NCBI RefSeq assembly: GCF_009937975.1
Contig: NZ_AP018441.1
Coordinates: forward strand, 3,224,001 to 3,288,000
Length of the DNA stretch: 64,000 bases
Direction: 5' to 3'
From: Undibacterium sp. YM2
GTDB taxonomy: Bacteria; Pseudomonadota; Gammaproteobacteria; Burkholderiales; Burkholderiaceae_D
Position numbers and translations under genes: made by a program
The notes under the pieces: generated by a model
The model's input: only the letters and a program-made list of their open reading frames with translations
Told to the model about the DNA's origin: nothing
Database searches by the model: none
In this document: positions 37,280-45,364 of the stretch, piece after piece
Layout of the letters: each line of letters opens with the position of its first letter
How positions within the stretch are numbered: the first letter of the stretch is position 1

Positions 37280-38896
37280 TCAATTCGTCAATTGCCTAGG
37301 CGTATAACGGCGTGCCTGTGGGCCAGCCACTTCAGCAGCTTGCATATTGGTTGGCAACTGGAACACGCTGACTGCGCGCGTCAATTCTACGGCCTGCTCT
37401 TCCATACTCTCTGCCGCTGCTGCTGCCTGTTCAACCAAAGCCGCATTCTGCTGCGTCATTTCATCCATTTGCGTAATCGCCAGATTTACCTGTTCTATGC
37501 CTGAACTTTGCTCCTGGCTGGCTGCCGTGATCTCGCTCATGATGTCGGCCACATGCTGGACACTGGTGACAATCTCATCCATGGTCTTGCCTGCTTCATC
37601 GACGAGCTTGCTACCCTGATCAACCTTATCGACCGAGTCACTGATGAGGGATTTGATTTCCTTGGCTGCACTGGCACTGCGCTGTGCGAGATTACGCACT
37701 TCGGCAGCGACCACGGCAAAACCGCGACCTTGTTCACCGGCACGGGCAGCTTCTACCGCAGCGTTCAAGGCCAGGATATTGGTCTGGAAGGCGATGCCAT
37801 CAATGACGCCGATGATATCGACGATCTTGCGTGAACTTTCTTTGATCGAGCCCATGGTATTGACCACTTGGCCTACGACTTCACCACCTTTTACTGCAAC
37901 GCTGGAAGCCGAGACCACGAGCTGGTTGGCCTGGCGGGCATTGTCGGCATTTTGCCTGACGGTGCTGGTCAGCTCTTCCATGGAGCTTGCTGTTTCTTCC
38001 AGTGAACTGGCCTGAGATTCTGTGCGGCTGGACAAGTCGGCATTGCCTGAGGCAATCTCTTGCGAGGCTACGGTAATGGTTTCGGTACCTGTCTTGATCT
38101 TGGAGATCGTAGTCAAGAGATTTTCCTGCATCATTTGCAGGGAGTGCAACAGATCACCTATTTCATCCGTACCGCTCGCCTCTACATGCTGAGTCAAATC
38201 ACCATTGGCAATCTGGTCAGCGATAATGGCAGAGCGTTTGATCGGGCCAGCAATGGTTCTTGCTATGAGCCATGCAGCAACAGAGCCTATGACTATCGTC
38301 AAAATACCAATAACCAGCATCCCCAGCCTGGCATTTTTGTAGTTGGTCAGCGACTCATCATAAGCAGCCTTCATCGCCTTGTGCTGTTGGCTGGCCAGCT
38401 CTGTCAGCGCCTGCATCCATTTTTCGTTTGGCGCATTGAATTCCGTCTGCAATACAGATGCTGCGTCGAAATAATTTCCTTCTGCGACCAGGCTTTTGAT
38501 CTTGTTGGCAATCGCCAGCACCTGACGTTTTTGATCAAGAGAATTTTGCAGGGTATCTTTACCCTCTTTATCGTCTATTAATTTCTTTGCTGAAGTTTCA
38601 GAGGCATCATAGCCTTCCAGTATCTTGGCCAGCCTTTTGGTTTCGCGTTCGGCCTCTGCCATGTCACTGGGGGCCGTCATTTTGCGCAGCACCAGCGCCA
38701 GAGCCCGCCCCTGCTCACGCATATCCGTGGCAGCATCAAGACTGGCGACCTTGGTATTGAAAATATAATCCGTTGAAGCCTGCAACTGGCTCAGTCGAAA
38801 CAAGCCAAGGACAAGCAAACCGCAGGACAGCAAGATGACCAGACCAAAACCCAGAGCCAGGCGACCACTAATCTTCAAACGTGACAATTGATTCAT
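37280..38896 (-). CDS. Methyl-accepting chemotaxis protein
   Basis: A 538-residue transmembrane chemoreceptor. An N-terminal membrane helix (about residues 12-33) is followed by a four-helix-bundle periplasmic domain (about 35-185), a second helix ([20 protein letters not shown], about 190-209), a HAMP domain (about 210-265) and a long cytoplasmic signalling hairpin. The hairpin tip is [35 protein letters not shown], seen here as [20 protein letters not shown]. Glutamine/glutamate pairs suitable for methylation flank it. No C-terminal NWETF-like CheR tether is present. SD AGGAAA precedes the ATG. No other chemotaxis gene is nearby, so the ligand is unknown. Confidence 0.95.
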   Translation of the reverse strand: MNQLSRLKISGRLALGFGLVILLSCGLLVLGLFRLSQLQASTDYIFNTKVASLDAATDMREQGRALALVLRKMTAPSDMAEAERETKRLAKILEGYDASETSAKKLIDDKEGKDTLQNSLDQKRQVLAIANKIKSLVAEGNYFDAASVLQTEFNAPNEKWMQALTELASQQHKAMKAAYDESLTNYKNARLGMLVIGILTIVIGSVAAWLIARTIAGPIKRSAIIADQIANGDLTQHVEASGTDEIGDLLHSLQMMQENLLTTISKIKTGTETITVASQEIASGNADLSSRTESQASSLEETASSMEELTSTVRQNADNARQANQLVVSASSVAVKGGEVVGQVVNTMGSIKESSRKIVDIIGVIDGIAFQTNILALNAAVEAARAGEQGRGFAVVAAEVRNLAQRSASAAKEIKSLISDSVDKVDQGSKLVDEAGKTMDEIVTSVQHVADIMSEITAASQEQSSGIEQVNLAITQMDEMTQQNAALVEQAAAAAESMEEQAVELTRAVSVFQLPTNMQAAEVAGPQARRYTPRQLTN

Positions 38897-39279
38897 ACAT
38901 TTTCCTGAGTATCCGCAACTAACGAAGGATGAATATCAGATTAACAAGAGAAGAATTGAGAGTACCTCCCAATTTTTCCACGCACTCTGATTTTTATATT
39001 TTCAACACGCAAAACTTCAGAAAAAACCTGCTTCTACATGCACTCGTAATAGCAATTTGAATAGGCCTGCCAGTAAAGAATTAAGATCGAATTCCCTGAG
39101 CAATAAGTGGTACTACTTGCTCAGAGTATAGCCTGAAAAAAAGACCGTACACATGCGTCAATGATGACGAATTGCAACATCGACTCAAAATCACAACGCC
39201 TTTTTGCATACTCATTGCCCACTCAGGTATTTATGCACGCGGCAAAAACAATTCACAGCCTCAGATGAAAATTTATTTT
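38897..39279. other. Gene-free region upstream of the chemoreceptor gene
   Basis: A 383-bp intergenic stretch between the 5' end of the chemoreceptor gene and the 3' end of the phosphoesterase gene. It holds the chemoreceptor promoter, not resolved, and the left copy of a 28-bp direct repeat. Reading frames here do not resemble proteins. Confidence 0.6.
39161..39188 (+). repeat. Left copy of a 28-bp imperfect direct repeat flanking the phosphoesterase/WYL module
   Basis: ATGATGACGAATTGCAACAT followed by CGACTCAA matches 24 of 28 bases of the copy at 41533-41560, in the same orientation. A weaker match (GAAAAAA-G-x-CC) precedes both copies. This copy lies 91 bp beyond the phosphoesterase stop codon. 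Confidence 0.6.
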
Positions 39280-40356
39280 CTATGGACCAGGTGTAGCCAG
39301 CTTGAACGACACCGTCTGCATGACCTGACCATCATCAAAACACAAGGAGCGTTCTGGCCATTGCAATGCAGCCAGCTTGCAATCCGACTCAGGAAAATCT
39401 TTATTTTTTCTCGCAGACCAGCGACCGCCAACAGAAAAGTCAACGCAAAACACATTGCCGGCTACACCATGCCATGCAAGCGGCGATGTATTCTCAAACA
39501 GGTCTTCGCCACCCTTGCCAACATGGACGCGGTCAAACGCATTGAAGCGACGCCAATAATGACCAACCACCACGGGCAGTTGCTCTGTGTATGCATTCCA
39601 CCATTGCTCACGCCCCACAAAACGCCATTTGCCGCCAGAATAGAAAGGCTCATGCCATTTACTTTCTACTCCAGACGTCAGCACCCTCAAAGGATTATGC
39701 ATTTGCATCAGAACATCATATGCTGCATGAGCATGCATGAATGGTGGCAGATGATCCGGGTTTTCCAGGCCGGGACTGTGTGCAGCCAGTTCAGCCTGCA
39801 TTTGCGCAGAAAATTCCTGCGCCAACTGCCGCGTGTCGGCGTCCAGGCGGCGGTCATTTTCCATCACGCTGCCCAGAGCAAGATGACGTATTCCTTCTAT
39901 ATGCTCCGCGATCCATGCTGCGTGTACTACCCGCAGATCTTCGCGCTCAAGCGCAACGGGCAGAGATGCTAAAAAATTTAGGGTATCTGCTTTCTTTGCG
40001 GTATCCAGCCTTTTGAAAGGCGCGTACTTGGGTTCATCCCTGACTGCTCGCTCTTCAAAAAACCAGCCAGCACCATCTTTGGCACTACCGCGCAATAGAT
40101 TCATTTCATGATTGCCCAATACCGCTACTGCCCTGCCCGCCTTGACCAGGCGCTCAAGCAATGCCAGCACAGCCGGGCTATCTGGTCCGCGATCGCAAAA
40201 GTCACCAACAAATACCAAGTTGCGCTCATCCAAGTGTTTGCCATCGGCATCATAACCAAGGTGATGCATCAAGTTGCAAAGGGCTTCATATTCGCCATGA
40301 ATATCGCCAATAATATCCAGCGGGCCAGACGGCAGTTGTTGAATCAGACTCATCAT
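39280..40356 (-). CDS. PPP-superfamily metallophosphoesterase (ApaH/PrpE-like), divergent from a WYL regulator
   Basis: A 358-residue cytoplasmic phosphoesterase with all PPP-family metal motifs: GDIHGEYEAL (about residues 17-26), VFVGDFCDRGPDS (about 49-61), VLGNHEMNLL (about 79-88), VVHAAW near 144 and GHYWRRFNAF near 275. Relatives hydrolyse diadenosine tetraphosphate, protein phosphate or nucleotide phosphates; the substrate here is not clear. It is longer than ApaH or PrpE by about 100 residues, mostly an insertion around residues 170-260 (DADTRQLAQEFSAQMQAELA). Its start at 40356 shares a 199-bp control region with the WYL gene, with a perfect 19-bp inverted repeat, so it is probably repressed by that protein. 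Confidence 0.85.
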   Translation of the reverse strand: MMSLIQQLPSGPLDIIGDIHGEYEALCNLMHHLGYDADGKHLDERNLVFVGDFCDRGPDSPAVLALLERLVKAGRAVAVLGNHEMNLLRGSAKDGAGWFFEERAVRDEPKYAPFKRLDTAKKADTLNFLASLPVALEREDLRVVHAAWIAEHIEGIRHLALGSVMENDRRLDADTRQLAQEFSAQMQAELAAHSPGLENPDHLPPFMHAHAAYDVLMQMHNPLRVLTSGVESKWHEPFYSGGKWRFVGREQWWNAYTEQLPVVVGHYWRRFNAFDRVHVGKGGEDLFENTSPLAWHGVAGNVFCVDFSVGGRWSARKNKDFPESDCKLAALQWPERSLCFDDGQVMQTVSFKLATPGP

Positions 40357-40435
40357 TTTCCTTTTATTCTGTTACCACGCTACAGCTTTCCAGAAGCCAT
40401 CAAAGTGACTGCATATCTTGCGGCAGCACAAAGTT

Positions 40436-40466
40436 GCAGTACCAGCAACTACCAACATCGAATCAA
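40436..40466 (-). promoter_or_regulatory. Candidate promoter of the metallophosphoesterase gene
   Basis: On the minus strand TTGATT (40466-40461) is followed after 19 bp by TACTGC (40441-40436), which has an extended TG before it. The -35 lies within the left arm of the 19-bp inverted repeat. The -10 is weak and the spacing long, so this is tentative. Confidence 0.35.
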
Positions 40467-40519
40467 TTTGATTTCATTTTAAATCCAATTGAATAATAGC
40501 ATCAAATTGATTCGATGTT
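40454..40519. promoter_or_regulatory. Perfect 19-bp inverted repeat: candidate WYL-regulator operator
   Basis: AACATCGAATCAATTTGAT (40454-40472) and ATCAAATTGATTCGATGTT (40501-40519) are exact inverted copies separated by 28 bp. Each arm also contains an 11-bp palindrome, ATCAANTTGAT, and a related CCAATTGAAT lies in the spacer. The pair sits midway between the two divergent start codons. BrxR/CapW-type regulators are known to bind inverted repeats in their own promoter regions, so this is very likely the operator of the adjacent WYL protein. Confidence 0.8.
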
Positions 40520-40536
40520 AAAATATTCGATACAAT
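40507..40536 (+). promoter_or_regulatory. Promoter of the WYL regulator gene
   Basis: TTGATT (40507-40512), 18 bp, TACAAT (40531-40536). The -35 is inside the right arm of the 19-bp inverted repeat, so bound repressor would block polymerase. Transcription would start near 40543, leaving a leader of only about 13 nt before the ATG at 40556 and no SD. Confidence 0.6.
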
Positions 40537-40555
40537 TCACCAACCGATCAGCATC

Positions 40556-41443
40556 ATGCATCTGGAAACTCTGCCCGCAGCCCAGCGCGAACGTCTCGCA
40601 TTTATAGAGTTTCGCTTGTGGTTTCTTGGTAACGTCACACGAAAAGACGTCATGGACCGTTTTGATATAGCCTCAGCGGCTGGCACGCGCGACCTGGTTT
40701 TGTACCGGGAACTGGCACCCGGCAATGTGCTGTATGAAGGAAAAATGTATCACTATCAGGAGAACTTCCAGCCCCTGTTTCAACATCAGGCAGACAGAGT
40801 ATTGTCAGCACTGTGCTCAGGATTTGGAGATGGCGAGCGTGGCACTGGCACATCCTTGTTGGCACACGACATCCCCAACCGCCTGAATCAACCGGCACTG
40901 CAGGACCTGGCCAGAGTAACCCGCGCCATTCGTGGCGAATACCCACTAAGGCTGACCTATCACTCCATGAAAACCGGCCCATCCAAGCGGGAAATTGTCC
41001 CGTTGGCACTGGTGGATTCTGGCCTGCGCTGGCACGTACGGGCCTATGACAGAAGCAAACAAGAATTCCGCGACCTGGTACTGACACGCATGGATGACAT
41101 CACAGATATCAAGCCAGGCGATAGAAGTCACGCGCTGCAAGCACATGAACAACTCGCTGCCGATGATCAATGGCAACGCATAGTCCATATCGAATTACAG
41201 CCCCATCCCTCGCACCAGCATCCAGAGTCCATCATGCGCGACTATGGGATGAAAAATGGCCAGCTCGAAGTCAAATTACGGGCTGCTATCGCTGGCTACG
41301 TCCTGCGTCAGTGGCAAGTCGATTGCTCACCAGATGGCAAACTTGACGGCAGCAACGCCAGATTGAGGCTGGCCGATCTGAGCGTGCTTGATGAGGTAAG
41401 TAATGCAGTACTGGCACCGGGATATCAGAAAATGAATATCTAG
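40556..41443 (+). CDS. BrxR/CapW-like WYL-domain transcriptional regulator
   Basis: A 295-residue DNA-binding regulator. An N-terminal winged helix (about residues 10-75: FIEFRLWFLGNVTRKDVMDR, then FDIASAAGTRDLVLYRE) is followed by a WYL ligand-sensing domain (about 110-195) with the signature in LRWHVRAYDRSKQEFRDLVL, and a C-terminal WCX dimerisation domain (about 205-290). This architecture and the RWHVRAY form are those of BrxR/CapW proteins, which repress BREX, CBASS and related anti-phage loci. No BREX or CBASS gene is present; the only partner is the divergent phosphoesterase. Autoregulation through the 19-bp repeat is inferred. Confidence 0.88.
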   Translation: MHLETLPAAQRERLAFIEFRLWFLGNVTRKDVMDRFDIASAAGTRDLVLYRELAPGNVLYEGKMYHYQENFQPLFQHQADRVLSALCSGFGDGERGTGTSLLAHDIPNRLNQPALQDLARVTRAIRGEYPLRLTYHSMKTGPSKREIVPLALVDSGLRWHVRAYDRSKQEFRDLVLTRMDDITDIKPGDRSHALQAHEQLAADDQWQRIVHIELQPHPSHQHPESIMRDYGMKNGQLEVKLRAAIAGYVLRQWQVDCSPDGKLDGSNARLRLADLSVLDEVSNAVLAPGYQKMNI

Positions 41444-41764
41444 AAGATATGCGATCCCAACTCTTCTGCAATTTCATCACTACCATTCAATTTCAGAAAC
41501 CAGGCAAAAGAAAAAAGCCCCTGAAGCAAGCGATGATGGCGAACTGCAACATTTACTCAAGTTGACATTACGTAAAATGAAGCAAATCAAATGGGAGCAG
41601 GATGCAAAGCCAGCGCCGCCAGCAATGCACTTTACCTTTTACACTTGCTGAAAAAAAGATTTTTGAGTTGATGAGACAAACACTACAGACGCACTACCCG
41701 ACACCAGGAGCAGGCAAAACGAAGTAATTGCGCCACTCCTTTTTAGCAAGGTTCGACAATTAGC
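41444..41764. other. Gene-free region downstream of the WYL regulator gene
   Basis: A 321-bp gap between the convergent WYL and DUF4034 genes. It holds the right copy of the flanking direct repeat. One frame is open across the repeat (reading EASDDGELQHLLKLTLRKM) but lacks a start and SD, so I do not call it a gene. No terminator was recognised. Confidence 0.6.
41533..41560 (+). repeat. Right copy of the 28-bp imperfect direct repeat
   Basis: ATGATGGCGAACTGCAACAT followed by TTACTCAA differs from the copy at 39161-39188 at four positions. It lies 90 bp after the WYL stop codon, mirroring the distance of the left copy from the phosphoesterase stop. Confidence 0.6.
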
Positions 41765-42766
41765 TCAGGGAATAGCAGACCAGCGCCGGCAATGCTCAAA
41801 GGCAAATTGTGAACCCCAGACTCCTGGCAGCACATCCGATTTGATCATGCCTATGAGTTCGGCGGTTTTACCCTTGTCTTTCGCATCACAGGCAAACTTG
41901 GCGAAGTGATTGATATTCCATGCATCGGGATATTTTTTCAATACATCGTCAATCCCTTTTTTCATAGTCGTCCAATCTACCTGTGATTCAGTAAACAGCC
42001 TGTTACGATATTGTGTCTGCGCGGCGTACCAGTAGATCCTCGCATACATACCATACCCTTCAACAGCCTCGGTACGCTCCAGCGCCTTACGAGCAAATTT
42101 CTCTATCGCATCAGCACTACCACCCCATTTGGGTGCGTAATAATCAATGGCATCAAAGTACAGAGGATAGAACTGAGGCATTTTACTGAGGCCCTCATCT
42201 ATCAAGGCCTCCATCTTATTTTCTGGCCAGCTCTGGTACTTGGCGATTCCCTCCATTTGCTGGTACCAGTATGGATCCTTAGAGGCTATCTTTTTATGTG
42301 CTTCAAGATACACTCTCGCTTTTTCTACGTATGTATAGAATGGCTTCCAGTTTTTTTCTTGCACATCACCAGCAAAGCCACTACCTCTGGCGGTCCAGGC
42401 ACGATTGATCAGCATTTCAGCATAAGCTAATTGAGCAGCAGCAGAATTAGGGTACGCTCTTTGCCATTTTTTTATGCGCCCTTCTATTCCAGACCATGCC
42501 TCGTCATCATTAGTGTTATGCCTGAATGATTTTGATAGCCCTACATAAAAGAGTGTTAACTTCCATAATCCACTCGACGTGCGGGCTTGAGGATCACGAA
42601 AAGCTGTTGCCATTTGCTCGAGCTCGGCAAATTTTCCGTTAATGGACAATTCTTTTACTTCATTCTCAATTTTTTCTCTATTCTCAGCTTCGTCGGCATA
42701 AGAAAATTGTGTGATCAATGTCATCAAGGACATGATCAAGCCCAGGCTAAGTTTTTTTAAATGCAT
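41765..42766 (-). CDS. Exported DUF4034-like protein
   Basis: A 333-residue protein with a signal peptide (MHLKKLSLGLIMSLMTLITQ, cleavage near FSYA-DE, residue 25). The remainder is helical and tetratricopeptide-like. AYPNSAAAQLAYAEMLINRA and AWTARGSGFAGDVQEKNWKP (about residues 104-145) resemble the DUF4034 family, whose role is unknown. KWGGSADAIEKFARKALERT (about 215-234) also fits. It is convergent with the WYL gene and has no operon partner; the tRNA-Arg gene lies upstream. Codon use looks like the rest of the window. Confidence 0.75.
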   Translation of the reverse strand: MHLKKLSLGLIMSLMTLITQFSYADEAENREKIENEVKELSINGKFAELEQMATAFRDPQARTSSGLWKLTLFYVGLSKSFRHNTNDDEAWSGIEGRIKKWQRAYPNSAAAQLAYAEMLINRAWTARGSGFAGDVQEKNWKPFYTYVEKARVYLEAHKKIASKDPYWYQQMEGIAKYQSWPENKMEALIDEGLSKMPQFYPLYFDAIDYYAPKWGGSADAIEKFARKALERTEAVEGYGMYARIYWYAAQTQYRNRLFTESQVDWTTMKKGIDDVLKKYPDAWNINHFAKFACDAKDKGKTAELIGMIKSDVLPGVWGSQFAFEHCRRWSAIP

Positions 42767-42848
42767 TATCGGAGAACCTAAGTTTAAGTATATGCAAATA
42801 ATCGCAAATTAATTCATGAATAGCAACTATTTAACAGGCACACACATA

Positions 42849-42879
42849 AAAAAACCCCTGCGGCGTAGGCAAGGGTTTT
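42849..42879 (-). terminator. Intrinsic terminator after tRNA-Arg
   Basis: On the minus strand AAAACCCTTGC pairs with GCAGGGGTTTT (one G-T pair) around a 7-nt loop and runs into a T-tract (positions 42854-42848). It starts 11 bp after the tRNA. Confidence 0.8.
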
Positions 42880-42889
42880 CATTATTTTT

Positions 42890-42966
42890 TGGCCTGCCCA
42901 GTAGGAATCGAACCTACGACCCCGAGCTTAGAAGGCTCGTGCTCTATCCAACTGAGCTATGGACAG
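42890..42966 (-). tRNA. tRNA-Arg (anticodon TCT)
   Basis: A 77-nt cloverleaf with the 3' CCA encoded. The acceptor stem is CTGTCCA with TGGGCAG (one G-U pair); the D-arm is GCTC-AGTTGGATA-GAGC; the anticodon arm is CGAGC-CTTCTAA-GCTCG, giving anticodon TCT, which reads AGA; the T-arm is GTAGG-TTCGATT-CCTAC; the discriminator is G. It is followed by a terminator. Confidence 0.96.
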
Positions 42967-43078
42967 TCTGTTGATGGCTAGCAAAACAGATGTTTGCGAG
43001 CCCAAAAACTGAAGGCTGAATAGTACATGGTATCGCTCTCACTTTCAAGAATGAAACCACTGCTGACAGCTAATTTAC

Positions 43079-44425
43079 TTAGATTGCAGGTGGAATGCAA
43101 TCTGCCAGGCGGCGGGCGCTGGTGGAGGCGAGTTCGGCGTCCACTGCTTCCACCATCACGCGCACCAAAGGCTCGGTGCCGGATGCGCGTATCAATACCC
43201 TGCCCCGGTCTGCGAGTTCGGCTTCAACCTTTTGCTTCTCTGCAACCAGCTTTTCATTTTTTTGCCAGTCGAAACCGGCTGGCACTTTGATGTTCAATAA
43301 GGTTTGCGGGAACAGTTGCAGATCATCGAAGCAGGCATCAAGGCTCTTACCGTTGCGCCTCAGAGCCGACAATACCTGCAGGGCTGAGACGATGCCATCA
43401 CCGGTAGTATGCTTATCCAGGCACAGGAGATGACCAGAACCTTCACCGCCGAGCAGCCAGCCACGTTCCTGCATTTGCTCCAGCACGTAACGGTCACCGA
43501 CTTTGGCGCGGGCGAAGCCCACACCGAGTTTTTTGAACGCCACTTCAACTGCCATGTTCGTCATCAAGGTGCCTACCACGCCCTCAACTTTGCCTATTGC
43601 CATGCGGTCCAGCACCATCAGGTACAGGAGCTGGTCACCGTTATAAATCTTGCCGTGCTTGTCCACCATCAACAAACGGTCAGCATCACCATCGAGGGCT
43701 ATACCCAGATCGGCGTGATTGGCGCGCACCGCCAGTGACAAGGCATCTGGCGAAGTTGCGCCGACCTTGTCATTGATATTCAGGCCATTCGGTTGATTGC
43801 CTATGGCAATCACGTCTGCGCCCAGTTCATGGAAAACATGTGGGGCAATATCGTAAGCAGCACCATGGGCGCAATCAACAACGATCTTCAGGCCGCGCAA
43901 ATCCAGCTCTGCCGGGAAGGTGCTTTTGCAAAATTCTATATAGCGACCATTCGCATCATTCAGACGGCGTGCCTTGCCCAGCTTCTCAGAGCTCACACAT
44001 TGCATGGGACGTTCGAGCTCAGCTTCGATAGCCAGTTCAACCTCATCAGCCAGTTTGTTGCCGTTGGCCGAGAAAAATTTGATGCCATTGTCATCAAACG
44101 GATTATGCGAGGCCGAGATCACAACACCTGCTGACAAACGCAATGCGCGCGTCAGGTAAGCCACTGCGGGCGTCGGTGCCGGGCCAGACAGCATGACATC
44201 GACACCTGCGGCGGCAAAGCCAGCCTCCAGCGAGGCTTCCAGCAAATAACCGGAGATACGGGTGTCTTTGCCGATCAGGACTGTGGGGCGGGCGTCGCCG
44301 GTGACATTGGCTTGCGCCAGCACTTTGCCTGCGGCATAGCCGAGGCGCATGACGAAATCAGGCGTGATCGGTGCGACACCCACTTTGCCACGTATGCCAT
44401 CTGTACCAAAATATTTTCTGCTCAT
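43079..44425 (-). CDS. glmM: Phosphoglucosamine mutase
   Basis: Converts glucosamine-6-phosphate to glucosamine-1-phosphate for UDP-GlcNAc, and so for peptidoglycan and lipopolysaccharide. The 448 residues start [16 protein letters not shown] at 44425 (SD AGGAAG 5 bp upstream; an ATG 18 bp earlier is less likely). The phosphoserine loop is [18 protein letters not shown] (Ser about residue 104), the magnesium site is [13 protein letters not shown] (about 245-257), and the C-terminal phosphate-binding loop is [14 protein letters not shown]. It follows folP on the same strand, in the common rlmE-ftsH-folP-glmM order. Confidence 0.97.
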   Translation of the reverse strand: MSRKYFGTDGIRGKVGVAPITPDFVMRLGYAAGKVLAQANVTGDARPTVLIGKDTRISGYLLEASLEAGFAAAGVDVMLSGPAPTPAVAYLTRALRLSAGVVISASHNPFDDNGIKFFSANGNKLADEVELAIEAELERPMQCVSSEKLGKARRLNDANGRYIEFCKSTFPAELDLRGLKIVVDCAHGAAYDIAPHVFHELGADVIAIGNQPNGLNINDKVGATSPDALSLAVRANHADLGIALDGDADRLLMVDKHGKIYNGDQLLYLMVLDRMAIGKVEGVVGTLMTNMAVEVAFKKLGVGFARAKVGDRYVLEQMQERGWLLGGEGSGHLLCLDKHTTGDGIVSALQVLSALRRNGKSLDACFDDLQLFPQTLLNIKVPAGFDWQKNEKLVAEKQKVEAELADRGRVLIRASGTEPLVRVMVEAVDAELASTSARRLADCIPPAI

Positions 44426-44439
44426 ATTCTTCCTGCTCA

Positions 44440-45279
44440 TCAAGGGGATAATGCATCCCAGATTTTGTATGCATCGACAGTTTCTGCCACGTCATGCACA
44501 CGGATAATGTTTGCGCCCATCTGTTTTGCCAGGAGGGCTGCTGCGATACTGCCTGCCATGCGTTCTGGTGCAGCCCTGCCTGTCAAACCACCGATCATGG
44601 ATTTGCGTGAAACGCCAACCAGCACAGGCAAGCCCAGCTCTTGCTGGAATTGCGGCAAGTGCTTGAACATGGCTGTATTATGTTCCAGGGTTTTGCCAAA
44701 GCCAAAACCAGGATCAAGACAGATGCGATTGGCTTCTATGCCGGCATCTGTCAACGCATTCAGTCTATCGCGCAAAAAAGTTTTCACGTCCTGATTAACG
44801 TCTATATATTCAGGACTGACTTGCATGTCTTCTGGCGTGTTCTGCATATGCATGACACATAAGGCAGCTTCTGCATTTTGCACGGCAGCGATGGATGCAG
44901 GTGAGCGGAAGCCCTTGATATCATTGATCATATCGACGCCTGCAATCAGCGCTTCACGCATGACTTCGGGTTTGTATGTGTCTATGGACAAGGGTTTACC
45001 ACAGTCACGCAAGGCATAGATGACAGGCATGACCCGGCTCAACTCTTCATCCAGCGGTAAAGGAGCAGAGCCAGGGCGGCTTGACTCACCGCCGATGTCG
45101 ATGATATCGACACCATCTTCTATCATCTGTTCAGCACGGGCGATGGCGCTTTCGAGGTTCAGGTATTTGCCGCCATCAGAAAAAGAGTCAGGCGTGATGT
45201 TGAGCACACCCATGACCAGTGTTCTGGACTGGGCTCCACTTAAGGGATAGCGGAAACGGCCACATTGGAAATATTTCAT
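44440..45279 (-). CDS. folP: Dihydropteroate synthase
   Basis: Joins 6-hydroxymethyl-dihydropterin pyrophosphate to p-aminobenzoate, the step blocked by sulfonamides. The 279-residue TIM barrel has the two signatures [19 protein letters not shown] (about residues 23-41) and [19 protein letters not shown] (about 57-75), plus [10 protein letters not shown] and [11 protein letters not shown]. It is typical in length. It precedes glmM by 14 bp and lies downstream of ftsH. Confidence 0.97.
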   Translation of the reverse strand: MKYFQCGRFRYPLSGAQSRTLVMGVLNITPDSFSDGGKYLNLESAIARAEQMIEDGVDIIDIGGESSRPGSAPLPLDEELSRVMPVIYALRDCGKPLSIDTYKPEVMREALIAGVDMINDIKGFRSPASIAAVQNAEAALCVMHMQNTPEDMQVSPEYIDVNQDVKTFLRDRLNALTDAGIEANRICLDPGFGFGKTLEHNTAMFKHLPQFQQELGLPVLVGVSRKSMIGGLTGRAAPERMAGSIAAALLAKQMGANIIRVHDVAETVDAYKIWDALSP

Positions 45280-45364
45280 TTTTTAAAAAGACTAAGGGTG
45301 AGGAATGACCCCCACCCTTGTACAAGAAATTCAAGAATTAATTGTGTGTTTTTTGTACGTCAGT

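Noticed and set aside
39172..39972. 266-codon plus-strand frame opposite the metallophosphoesterase gene
   Set aside because: It lies antisense to a gene with all PPP motifs, has no SD and shows no domain pattern.
39161..41560. Insertion sequence or prophage explanation for the phosphoesterase/WYL module
   Set aside because: There is no transposase, integrase or terminal inverted repeat at the module ends; only imperfect direct repeats are seen.
41470..41653. Open frame across the right direct repeat (EASDDGELQHLLKLTLRKM)
   Set aside because: No start codon with an SD, and the frame runs back out of phase into the WYL gene. The similarity to the left copy is explained by the DNA repeat.
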